Shown here: piece by piece, positions 1-7,535 of the stretch
Position numbering within the stretch: the stretch's first letter is position 1
How the letters are laid out: every line of letters starts with the position of its first letter
The notes under the pieces: generated by a model
Told to the model about the DNA's origin: nothing
Seen by the model: only the letters and a program-made list of their open reading frames with translations
The model's database searches: none
NCBI GenBank assembly: GCA_015499985.1
Contig: JAAAUF010000502.1
Location: 1-14,820, forward strand
Source of the DNA: Haplosporangium gracile
Taxonomy: Eukaryota > Mortierellomycota > Mortierellomycetes > Mortierellales > Mortierellaceae
Direction: 5' to 3'
DNA: 14,820 bases
Translations under genes and position numbers: made by a program

Positions 1-609
1 AAAAAGGAGCTTTCGATGGATGGAAAAGGGAATCGCCCAAATGCCGATAAAGCAGACCCTGGCATAACAAATGCAAAAGGCCAGGCCCAATCAACTGGTG
101 AGTGACAGGGACAGGACAGATGAGAGAGAGGATCGAGCGTTCTTTGCATGCAAAACAGACACGACATCCCACATTTTTCACATACGACCTATCCACCCAT
201 CCGGGGCTTTGCTTCCCTTCACTCTCGCTCTGACTATTCCCATGATTTGATGTGTTGTGCGCCATAAACAAACAAAACGAAGAGAGACGACAATAGGTAG
301 AGGTCAACCTTCCTGACATCCCTGCCTCTCTGTTTATCTCTCACACACTCTCTCTGTTCTTGTTGCCATTGTTTTCTTTCTTGGCCTTCTCTATACTTTA
401 GCCCTGCATATTCACTTCAGGCACCATTCACTAGGCAACAAATAACAAAACAATATAAGCACGCCAAAGGAAACCTTGGCCCTTGGATAATCAACAGAGT
501 GAATCACACGGGTCATCGTTGAGTGTATGGCACTATTCCCATAGGCGCTGTCCAATGAGAACATCCCAGCGACAACGGGTATGGGAAAACAAACATACAA
601 TAACAGGGT

Positions 610-628
610 CAACAACAACAACAACAAC
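610..628. repeat. (CAA)n microsatellite
   Basis: About six uninterrupted CAA units lie in non-coding sequence. Read on the minus strand they are GTT units, which create a spurious leucine-rich frame. Confidence 0.9.
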
Positions 629-1254
629 GATAAAGGGACGCCCACTCCTACCTCACCGTCATCAGAGCCCATTTTCTCCCTCACTTTTCGCACACTAAAC
701 GGCCCCTGATAGTCTTAACTGTATTGCTAAGACGAATGACCATTTTACATGCGAGAGCAGTACATAAACCCTTTTTTCCTCCTCCTTGGTGTTAGCCTGC
801 GTTTCTGGGTAATTGAAGGCAACATCCCTAGCTGATTTATTTGTTTGTCGCGTGTTTGGCTATTATCTTCAGAGTTGGTTGTGTTTGCTATCGCTATGTC
901 AGTTTGCATCTCTTCAGTTAGTTGTTGGATCAACCAAAGGGTGCTTGTTCATCGCCAACAATTGGCCAACTGCGCTCGTTTGGTGCGCGACATTGCATGA
1001 AATCCGTTTGTCCCTGGAGGCTTGCAGGGAGAAGGCGAGGAAAAGCAAGATACCTGACTTACTTTGATTGAGACTAAAAGGGAGCTATCAATGCGCGTCC
1101 ATCAGGCACAAAACGGGCCGCGGTTCTAATGGAATGGTCTGTCGCATTTCAACATCCATGGATGCTAGCAGAGGAAGGGAGAACCAGGGCTTAAAATTGC
1201 GTGTGCCTTTTGTGTTGTCAATGTGATCAACAGAAAATGAGGGGCGTGACTTTT

Positions 1255-1318
1255 CGCCTTTTTTTTTATTCTCCTTTTTCTCCTTTCTCCTTTCTCCTTC
1301 CTTCTTTCCTTTCCCCCC
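1255..1318 (+). promoter_or_regulatory. Pyrimidine-rich tract upstream of the F-box gene
   Basis: The plus strand is almost pure C/T for about 60 bases, with repeated TCTCCTTT-like words. Similar tracts precede the other plus-strand gene in this window and the right edge, so this is probably part of the core promoter or 5' leader of the F-box gene. The role is inferred from position and composition. Confidence 0.4.
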
Positions 1319-1367
1319 GCCTGTGTCCATCACCAACAAACAAGATACCGAGCCAAGCAATATGTGA

Positions 1368-3068
1368 GCCAACCCTCAATATCTTAAGGTCTACATCCGT
1401 CAGTCTCGACGACGGGATATTATCACCGGATTCGGGAAGTGGGTTCCTCAACTTCCTCGGCGACCAGACCATCATCATCAGCAACAGCAACAACCAACAA
1501 CACGTACCGCAGTTGACACTATAACAACTCTTACCAACCCGCCATCACAACAACAACAACAACAACTACCACCAGAACTCTGGACCCAAGTCTTCTTCTT
1601 CTTATACCCCTCCCAACTGGGCCCCATCGCTGCCGTCAACAAGACCTGGCGGAACCTCGTCCACGGACTTCAAACCTGGCGACTCATCTCTAGCGAGGCC
1701 GGGTTGTTGGTTCGATCTAAGTTTTTCCCAGAGGATTATGAGTGGGTTCCAAATCACTTTGTGTTGGTTCAGGAAAAGTGTCAGGAGATTTGTGAGGAGT
1801 GTTACAAGAGGTTTCCGCAGCAAGAAGTTGATCGTGTTCTTCCGGTGGGGATTGTTTTCGATAAGTTTCATAACAGGAACAGCAACAACAACGACGATGG
1901 TAATAATGACAACAACAAAGCTGTTCCTGCTCCTGGTCCAGCTCCAGATATCATGATCCAGATGTGTCGTCCCTGCCGAATTGACTATTACTCCAAGCAC
2001 CCAGAGCCAATCCCAAAACGTCTCGACCATTTTTACTGGGAAGGCACCTCCTACAAAGTCAGGCCAAGGATCGACGGATACACAGCCAGCCTGATATTCG
2101 GCCTCTCAACCACCTACATCCGCTCTCTCCCCTTCGAGAACGCCCCACCTTCCCGCCCCTCTATCCACGAAGACGATGACGACTACCAGTACCGCCGCAG
2201 TCGACATCCACAACGACGCCGTATGCGCATCCTCCAAGAATCAGCCGTCCTCCAACTTGCCCGAAAAGTCCACGGAGGCGATGTCGGGATCGTTCACTAC
2301 TGCATCACTAACGCTTGTTATTCCCACGGAAGCTGGCACCGTTCGGACCCCCAGGACGACACCGCCAAACGGCGACAGGTTTACTTGAGATCGTTGATGT
2401 ATGATCGAGGGGTCACCCCACCTTCACGGTCGATTGCTTATGATGCATTTGTGGAGTCGGGCCAGGGGGATCCGAAAGATGTTGTGGAGGACTTGGATGT
2501 AGAGAATTGGTTCATGTGTTGTACCAATTTTTTTCATCCGAACCAGATTGGAACGCGACAGGTCAAGCTTCGGCTCCTACCTGAACGACGTCAAACTCGA
2601 CTTCGAGGATTATTTGACGACCAAGAAGAAAGAGACGGAGCAGAAGAGGAGGACAGAGAGTGGTACAAACTATCGGTCCTCAACAACTGGCTTGAAAACC
2701 GTCTCGACAACGGACTCTACAAATCTTACAAACTCGACCCCGAGGGACCTGAAACCCCACCCGAATCGCTATGGCTTCTAATAGACAGGATCGATATGGG
2801 TCATACAGCACTCGTTCATGCGGCAGAGTGTATCGTCGAGGCCTTGGAGAAAGAAAGGAAAGGGAGGGAGTTTGAGGTGGAGGAGTTGGAGGAGTTCAAG
2901 TTGACGATTGAGCAGATTTGTGAGATAATTGATAGGAGGACAAGTGGGGATAGTGGTTCGGAGACGATTTTTACGTTGTCGACGCTTCTTGAGGACGAGC
3001 TTGGTGACGGGTGGGATACATTGGTAGTTCAGCTAGTTAAGAATCTTCTCCAGTCCCAACTATCTTAA
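1368..3068 (+). CDS. F-box protein with a Cys4 motif; 5' exon unresolved
   Basis: Probable substrate-recognition subunit of an SCF ubiquitin ligase. The frame ending with TAA at 3066-3068 stays open back to a TGA at 1365. A typical F-box lies upstream of the first methionine: at about 1569-1680 it reads LPPELWTQVFFFLYPSQLG, then an AAVNKTWRNLV-like second helix. No in-frame ATG precedes the F-box, so the true start must lie in an upstream exon. A donor-like GTGAGC at 1364 and acceptor-like AGs at 1467 and 1512 could make the join, but this is unproven. A poly-Q run from CAA codons (about 1548-1565) precedes the F-box. Two Cys pairs, CEEC at 1791-1802 and CRPC at 1965-1976, probably bind zinc; an Asn/Asp-rich insert separates them. 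The rest is an acidic, charged C-terminal region with no LRR, WD40 or Kelch repeats seen. The F-box function is from family knowledge; the target is unknown. The gene is convergent with the bZIP gene, 168 bases away. Confidence 0.82.
   Translation, partial: ANPQYLKVYIRQSRRRDIITGFGKWVPQLPRRPDHHHQQQQQPTTRTAVDTITTLTNPPSQQQQQQLPPELWTQVFFFLYPSQLGPIAAVNKTWRNLVHGLQTWRLISSEAGLLVRSKFFPEDYEWVPNHFVLVQEKCQEICEECYKRFPQQEVDRVLPVGIVFDKFHNRNSNNNDDGNNDNNKAVPAPGPAPDIMIQMCRPCRIDYYSKHPEPIPKRLDHFYWEGTSYKVRPRIDGYTASLIFGLSTTYIRSLPFENAPPSRPSIHEDDDDYQYRRSRHPQRRRMRILQESAVLQLARKVHGGDVGIVHYCITNACYSHGSWHRSDPQDDTAKRRQVYLRSLMYDRGVTPPSRSIAYDAFVESGQGDPKDVVEDLDVENWFMCCTNFFHPNQIGTRQVKLRLLPERRQTRLRGLFDDQEERDGAEEEDREWYKLSVLNNWLENRLDNGLYKSYKLDPEGPETPPESLWLLIDRIDMGHTALVHAAECIVEALEKERKGREFEVEELEEFKLTIEQICEIIDRRTSGDSGSETIFTLSTLLEDELGDGWDTLVVQLVKNLLQSQLS
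1548..1565 (+). repeat. (CAA)6 tract encoding poly-Q
   Basis: Six CAA codons in frame just before the F-box of the plus-strand gene give a short glutamine run. The pure codon use marks it as a microsatellite that can vary in length between strains. Confidence 0.85.
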
Positions 3069-3236
3069 TGCACTTGTAATTACACAATGTAACTCAAGCC
3101 TGCTGCGTTACACAAATAGAAAAGAAAACAAACGCACAAAAGTTATGAAAAAACACATGAAGCGGGATCATGAACTTGTTGAAAGTTTGCGTTATTGACG
3201 GGGAGCAAGGAAACGAGAGAGAAAAATGCTAAAGTT
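3069..3236. other. Convergent 3' intergenic spacer
   Basis: This 168-base AT-richer spacer separates the stop codons of the F-box gene (plus) and the bZIP gene (minus), so it must hold both 3' ends. No canonical AATAAA is seen on the plus strand. The minus strand has a CAATAAC element about 45 bases past the bZIP stop. The two transcripts may overlap at their 3' ends. Confidence 0.6.
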
Positions 3237-4700
3237 TTAAACGTCCTCGGTGGCAATGGCTTCCGCCTCTTGCGCTCCTACTTGCGGTTGCTGGGTCTCC
3301 TCCACGGCAACGGCAACATCAGGCTGATCCTCCTTGGGTGATACCTCGGCGACACTGACATCAACAGGGTCTTGAACATGCTCATGTTCATGGACATGAG
3401 CATGGGCATGGGCGGCAGCACCGACAGTCATCACACCCAGAGTCAACTTGGCATTCAGCTCCTCAACCTCCTTGATCAGCCGAACATTCTCGTCAATACG
3501 CATCGCGCCTAGAGTGATCTTGGCGTTCAACTCTTCATTCTCTCGCAACAGTCTCGCGTTCTCCTCCTGCAATCGCGCACATGTGTCCTGCAGCTCGTTC
3601 ACGTAAGCCTTCTTCTTCTTGCGACACTCCTTGGCCGCCACTCGGTTTCTCAACAGTCGACGCTGCCGCCTTTCGTCATTCGTCATGTTGCGACTGCTCG
3701 TCCGCTTGCCGCTCAATGTTTCGTCTTCGTCCTGAGAGGATGAAGAGTCGTTCTCAGCGTCAGGCTCGGCTGCGACGGCTGGGGCCGCTGTTGTCACGGG
3801 GATCGAGGCAATGATGCCTTGGACAGCAGCGTCTTGTTGCTGTTGGGTGGTGGTGCTGGTGGTGCTGGTGGTGCTGGTAGTGGTGGTGGTCTCTGGTTGG
3901 GGTGTTGGATGTTGAAGCTGCTGCAAGTTGCTGTGAAGAGCGCTAACGGCCAGAGGCGACTGCGCAAGAGCACTGGCCAGTGCGCTCGACGTCAGTTGCT
4001 CCAGCGTTGCTTGGTTGTTGGGGTTGGTTGAGAAGGAAGCCATCTGTGCCGGGTCCATCTTGGCCACCTGGTGAATCCGCTCCAGGTCAGCCATGATACT
4101 CGAGTGGAATGTGGCACTCAGGTGGTTCGTCTTGGCTGCAGAGGTGATGGCCTCGTGGATGGTAGGGCTGACACGAGCAGCGGCATCAGCCGTGGTAGTA
4201 GTATCCTTGACGGCAACGGAGGTTGATTCTGCAATGGTCGTCTCGACAACTATGGGCGTGGCCTCCTTCACCAGAGGTGTATCCATGTCAGTGTCTTCTG
4301 AAGCAACGGTAGGGATCTGGACTTCGACAGAAGTCGTGTGACTCGGGCTGTTATGGGCACTTGTGTTAAGGCTACTGTTGTTGGAGATGATACCGCTAGC
4401 CTGCGCAGCTGCATTGGTGTTGTTGTTGAGGTCCTCCTGGAGCTTGCGGAGCTTGACGCTGTCCTCGATAGCCTCCTCATCGTCCTCAGCGGCCCGCTTG
4501 AGTCGTGCGCTGGCCGAGACGAGGTTCTCGATGGCCTCGAGGCTGTCGATACGGAGGGCGTCGAGGTGGTGCTGTGCGGCAAATGCGGCAGTGCTGTCTC
4601 CTGCAGCCACGGCGGCGACAATAGCGGCATTGACAGCGTTCACTTCCTCGGCCATGGTCGTTGTGGGGAGGTTTGAGTCGTCATAAGAAGGGAGAGTCAT
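3237..4700 (-). CDS. bZIP transcription factor, CREB/ATF-like
   Basis: Single-exon frame of 487 codons; nuclear DNA-binding protein expected to act as a dimer on ACGT-core sites. The bZIP lies at residues 342-395. The basic region is RNRVAAKECRKKKKAYV, with the invariant Asn352-x7-Arg360 spacing and Cys359 as in CREB/ATF proteins. The zipper has Leu370, 377, 384 and 391. A partial 24-residue-offset duplication follows (EELNAKITLGAM and EELNAKLTLGVM), and it may lengthen the coiled coil. Residues 431-441 alternate His with Ala, Val or Glu and could bind metal. The N-terminal 340 residues are low complexity: Ala-rich at 20-45, an acidic/basic helix at 64-92, Thr/Ser- and Gln-rich at 258-290, and an acidic Ser patch at 315-328, consistent with transactivation segments. 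The start was taken at the first ATG (4700); Met16 is an alternative. The family call is firm; the regulon is unknown. Confidence 0.93.
   Translation of the reverse strand: MTLPSYDDSNLPTTTMAEEVNAVNAAIVAAVAAGDSTAAFAAQHHLDALRIDSLEAIENLVSASARLKRAAEDDEEAIEDSVKLRKLQEDLNNNTNAAAQASGIISNNSSLNTSAHNSPSHTTSVEVQIPTVASEDTDMDTPLVKEATPIVVETTIAESTSVAVKDTTTTADAAARVSPTIHEAITSAAKTNHLSATFHSSIMADLERIHQVAKMDPAQMASFSTNPNNQATLEQLTSSALASALAQSPLAVSALHSNLQQLQHPTPQPETTTTTSTTSTTSTTTQQQQDAAVQGIIASIPVTTAAPAVAAEPDAENDSSSSQDEDETLSGKRTSSRNMTNDERRQRRLLRNRVAAKECRKKKKAYVNELQDTCARLQEENARLLRENEELNAKITLGAMRIDENVRLIKEVEELNAKLTLGVMTVGAAAHAHAHVHEHEHVQDPVDVSVAEVSPKEDQPDVAVAVEETQQPQVGAQEAEAIATEDV
3378..3410 (-). repeat. Alternating His cluster in the bZIP protein
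   Basis: Eleven codons encode His at every second position (residues 431-441), interleaved with Ala, Val and Glu. The DNA is a degenerate CAT/CAC dipeptide repeat. A metal-binding or simple-sequence origin are both possible. Confidence 0.7.
3847..3892 (-). repeat. Trinucleotide/9-mer repeat encoding a Thr/Ser run
   Basis: A GGTGGTGCT-type repeat on the plus strand reads as Thr-Thr-Ser units (about residues 271-285) in the bZIP frame. On the plus strand it generates a spurious Gly-rich frame. Confidence 0.8.
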
Positions 4701-5217
4701 GGCTGTTGATATGTGATGACAATGATAGTATGGGCTTGGTAGAGTGTACGGGGACAGCTTGCTATGTTATCAGATTATACGTTGTAACAGTACCCCGAGG
4801 GTAGAGCAGGGTAGAGAGAGACCAGTCAGCAGCAGTGCGCATTTCAAGAACTAGGTCTGTGTGCATGGCGTGGATGTCTGGAGGCAAGGTTGACCCTGTC
4901 AGGTGTGGGTGTTTGTTGCTGATGTAATAATAACAGCAGGTGATGATGCTGTTGTTGCTGCTGATTGATGTTGCTGTTTGCTGTAACCATGGTCCTTTTG
5001 CCTGTTTTTGTTTCACCAACAACAAACAAACAGATGGGCAAAGCAGTTTTCTTGGTCTCTTACCTTTCTGGTCTGGGGGGATTGGATTAGTTGTTACGTC
5101 GACAAAGGGATTCGTCACCGGATGATGATGGATGGGAAAAAGAGTGAGGTTGAAAAGACAACCTCAAAGTCAACAGAAAAAAAATACAAAGACGTCTCTG
5201 GAGAATTATGAACAGAA
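4701..5217 (-). promoter_or_regulatory. Upstream region of the bZIP gene and 3' flank of the methyltransferase gene
   Basis: No gene is seen in these 517 bases. They lie between the bZIP start and the methyltransferase stop, both minus-strand, and so must hold the bZIP promoter and the methyltransferase 3' end. Visible elements are a CCAAT box on the minus strand (ATTGG at 5081-5085), a TTACGTCG at 5094-5101, a palindromic AGACGTCT at 5190-5197, and CTG/TTG-type trinucleotide repeats at about 4940-4985. The ACGT-core sites could be bZIP targets; that is inference. Confidence 0.5.
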
Positions 5218-6759
5218 TCACGTGTATTTAGGAGTAATATTAATTGTTTCGCTAGAGGGGGTCGCAAGAGGGGGGCGATACAGCACAATGTTCATGCCAT
5301 CAAAGGGGAGAAACTGCCTGCTGACTGCTCCAAACTTGCTCGAACTAAGGCCGCCTTCACGCATCAAACTGTCCTTCTCGATGAGATACTGGATGAATTC
5401 AAGCGTGGTGTTCACCTCGCCACCATCCAACAATCGCCGCTCAGGGTTCTCGTGTGCAAAGACACAACAGGGAACAACTGCGAATGGCTTATTGTGCTTG
5501 AGCGCCATACCTACAATAGGCTCCGTCGCCTGATCAGGGTGCATCCCAATCAAGATAGACGCCCTCTCAAACACAACCTTGTGCTCTACTGCAAACTGGT
5601 CATCCAGGAGTGTACACAGCCTCGGAACCACAAACTGGGCCTCCTGTTGCTTTTTGATCCGCCGCCTTTCCTTCACCCTGTCAGCCTGCTCCTCCTGTTG
5701 ATCCTGCGCATCGGCACTTGGGTTAACCCGTGACTGTGGACCTTCCTCCGTAGTGTTACTAGGTGTCAACTGAACAGAGAACCCGCGCCGGTGAATGTTG
5801 CCGTCGCCTCCGGCTTCAATGTCAAGCTGCCTCTGAATGACATCCATAAGATTCCGTCGCTGATAAGACTTGTCCCTGCGGACATTAGGCTCAACAACGG
5901 TCGAATGGATCCCGAACATATGCTTGAGGAACAACGAGATCTCGCCCTTGCCACCAGCAACATCAAGAACTCCTGATCCTGAATTGAGGTAGTCTTGCCC
6001 AAACGTATTGACCAACCAACGACAGAAAATAAACGCTCGCTGTGAATGTGGGCCCTTGGACGGGATCGAGTGTGGGTCGTCCTGTAGCTTGGAACGCTCT
6101 CGCCGGGCCAGTGTCCGCTCTCTCACCCACATTTCCTGTATCATGGCATAGTTGTCTCCAGTCGGGTGAAGTTTCTTGCAGTCCTGCTTCAGGCATTTCT
6201 GCGAGTTGATCCAAAACTTGCAATAGTCCGTCCATACTGGACTGTCAATGGATGTTGTTGTTGCTGATGGGTGTGTGGTTGAAGCGGGAGACGTGTTGTT
6301 GATGGACGGTGAGGCGGTGGCTTTGTTGTTGTTGGCACTGGCTTGCTGCTTAAGCCCCATGGCAGGTTCGGTGGGGAATGGGTCGTCGCCTGGCCAAGCC
6401 TTGAGGACGGAAAAGTCTGTCGCCTGATAGACTTTGTGCTCCCGACATGCTCGCTCGTTCTGTGATGCTTCAAAGACCTCGAGCTCAATAGAGTCTCCAC
6501 AGCGTATTTTTTTCCAGTAGGAGACTAGGTCATGGTCGGTGAGTGTCTGAGGCAGGTTGGTTCGGGTGTCGTCTGAACGGAATAGGATTGTGCACTTGCT
6601 GTCTGATTCTTGTGTCTGGAGGTCAATGAAGAAGAGTCGTTTGTAGCATCGTCTTGCGTGTACGATTTGTCCTGTTAATCGCTTCAGAGACTGAAGTTGG
6701 TTGCTGTTGTTCTGCTCTTGTCCTTGTCCATGTCCGTGATGAGTAGTTGCTGTTGGCAT
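5218..6759 (-). CDS. OB-fold / CCCH zinc-finger / SAM methyltransferase protein
   Basis: Single-exon frame of 513 codons; probably an RNA-acting methyltransferase, though the substrate cannot be read from the sequence. Residues 28-100 resemble the OB fold of class II aminoacyl-tRNA synthetases (TGQIVHARRCYKRLFFIDLQ). A low-complexity Asn/Ser/Thr linker covers about 138-172. A CCCH finger follows at Cys180, Cys189, Cys194 and His198 (C-x8-C-x4-C-x3-H). The catalytic part spans about 240-500. Its SAM-binding motif I is VLDVAGGKGEIS (264-275), followed by an acidic-strand-like VVEPN (288-292), GMHPDQATEPIV (405-416) and a VPCCVF segment (429-434). It is interrupted by a charged, Lys/Arg/Gln-rich insert at about 335-375. 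The domain style resembles the loosely defined Methyltransf_32-type families (TRM13 and METTL25 relatives), a tentative link from memory. The start is the first ATG, after an A/T tract; the promoter is shared head to head with the giant coiled-coil gene. Confidence 0.9.
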   Translation of the reverse strand: MPTATTHHGHGQGQEQNNSNQLQSLKRLTGQIVHARRCYKRLFFIDLQTQESDSKCTILFRSDDTRTNLPQTLTDHDLVSYWKKIRCGDSIELEVFEASQNERACREHKVYQATDFSVLKAWPGDDPFPTEPAMGLKQQASANNNKATASPSINNTSPASTTHPSATTTSIDSPVWTDYCKFWINSQKCLKQDCKKLHPTGDNYAMIQEMWVRERTLARRERSKLQDDPHSIPSKGPHSQRAFIFCRWLVNTFGQDYLNSGSGVLDVAGGKGEISLFLKHMFGIHSTVVEPNVRRDKSYQRRNLMDVIQRQLDIEAGGDGNIHRRGFSVQLTPSNTTEEGPQSRVNPSADAQDQQEEQADRVKERRRIKKQQEAQFVVPRLCTLLDDQFAVEHKVVFERASILIGMHPDQATEPIVGMALKHNKPFAVVPCCVFAHENPERRLLDGGEVNTTLEFIQYLIEKDSLMREGGLSSSKFGAVSRQFLPFDGMNIVLYRPPLATPSSETINITPKYT

Positions 6760-6788
6760 GGCTCTCTGTTGTGAATGATGTTAAAAAC

Positions 6789-6807
6789 AAAAAAAAAAAA
6801 AAAAAAA
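6789..6807. repeat. A19 homopolymer
   Basis: Nineteen consecutive A on the plus strand, beginning about 30 bases upstream of the methyltransferase start codon. On that gene's strand it is a T tract in the presumed 5' leader. Poly(dA:dT) tracts commonly keep nucleosomes off promoters. Confidence 0.9.
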
Positions 6808-6898
6808 GGGTTTTTCCCGTTTGTAGTTATTGGCTTCCACCTCGTGTACAGGTCTAACGCCTAAAAAAACATGAACTGCACAACGGTCAATTGTAGCC

Positions 6899-6918
6899 TT
6901 TTCCCGCCAGCCAATCAG
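6899..6918. promoter_or_regulatory. E2F-like site adjacent to a CCAAT box
   Basis: TTTTCCCGCC (6899-6908) matches the E2F/DP consensus TTTSSCGC. Two bases further, CCAATCAG (6911-6918) matches the NF-Y/HAP consensus well. The pair sits about 140 bases upstream of the methyltransferase ATG and about 620 upstream of the coiled-coil gene ATG, so it fits the former better. Factor binding is inferred from consensus only. Confidence 0.5.
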
Positions 6919-7258
6919 ACGACTCCGTTGCAAATTGCCCCTTCTACATCGTGCATGTGTCCATTTGTGTGTTCCTCGTTCCTGAACTCTCTTTTTTTTT
7001 CTTTTCCTTTCTCATAGCCCGGTTTGGTTGTTGGACTTTGTTCGTTGTCCTTTTTACCCGTTCATCATCTTTTTTCCTTCTTTACCCATTTCCTTCCCTT
7101 CCCTCCCCATTTCTTTGCACTCAACTCGCCCTCTCACCTCTTCTTCTCCTCCTCTTCATCCACTCACGAGTGCGAGTGGTGTAATATTCCTTCCCTCTTC
7201 CCTCTTCAAGGCAAAGAGTAACTCGACTCCCATCATCATCATCATCTCGCGCACCTCC

Positions 7259-7271
7259 TTTTTTTTTTTTT
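7259..7271. repeat. T13 homopolymer in CT-rich leader
   Basis: Thirteen T within the pyrimidine-rich stretch upstream of the giant plus-strand gene. Confidence 0.85.
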
Positions 7272-7535
7272 CTTTTTCTTCATCATCTCCTTTCCGTCGT
7301 GATTGTTAGCTGTCGTGACACTCATTCAACAATAATAAGACGACTAGCCGCCTTGAACTAATAGGTATGCTACTTGCTAACAACAATAATTGGCTTTGAG
7401 AGAGTAAGAAACAATAGCTACCGTTCTTATCAAATAATGCTCAACAAACCTCCTCGATTTTTTCATATAATGCTCCTGCTCATTTTGTATATACTAGACA
7501 CTCGCCTGCACAAATAACTGCCGGTTCGCCTTTCA

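Larger units (their letters stand above)
1..1367. other. Left intergenic region with no supported gene
   Basis: No open frame here has convincing protein character. Short open stretches exist on both strands, but they lack recognisable motifs and their composition follows the simple repeats under them. The region holds a CAA microsatellite near 610 and a pyrimidine tract at about 1255-1318, and probably carries the 5' leader or first exon of the F-box gene to its right. An open frame from base 1 to about 97 ends at a good splice donor (GTGAGT at 98) and might be the end of an exon of a gene entering from the left; this is weak. Confidence 0.6.
6760..7535. promoter_or_regulatory. Divergent intergenic region with long CT-rich leader
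   Basis: No gene is seen in these 776 bases, which separate two head-to-head starts. Near the minus-strand gene there is an A19 tract and an E2F-like/CCAAT block. From about 6975 to 7280 the plus strand is strongly C/T-rich, as in many fungal 5' leaders. A GTATGC donor-like word at 7364, a GCTAAC at 7374-7379 and an AATAG at about 7412-7416 could mark a very short leader intron, but that is weak. Confidence 0.55.

Noticed and set aside
412..693. Minus-strand frame with a signal-like leucine run
   Set aside because: The hydrophobic run comes from the CAA/GTT microsatellite at 610-628; nothing else supports a gene.
813..1067. 84-codon open frame on the plus strand
   Set aside because: It starts from TTG, has no motif, and its Leu/Cys-rich composition looks random.
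4268..4686. Overlapping frames on both strands opposite or within the bZIP N-terminus
   Set aside because: Shadows of the low-complexity bZIP coding region; the bZIP frame holds the recognised domain and the full length.
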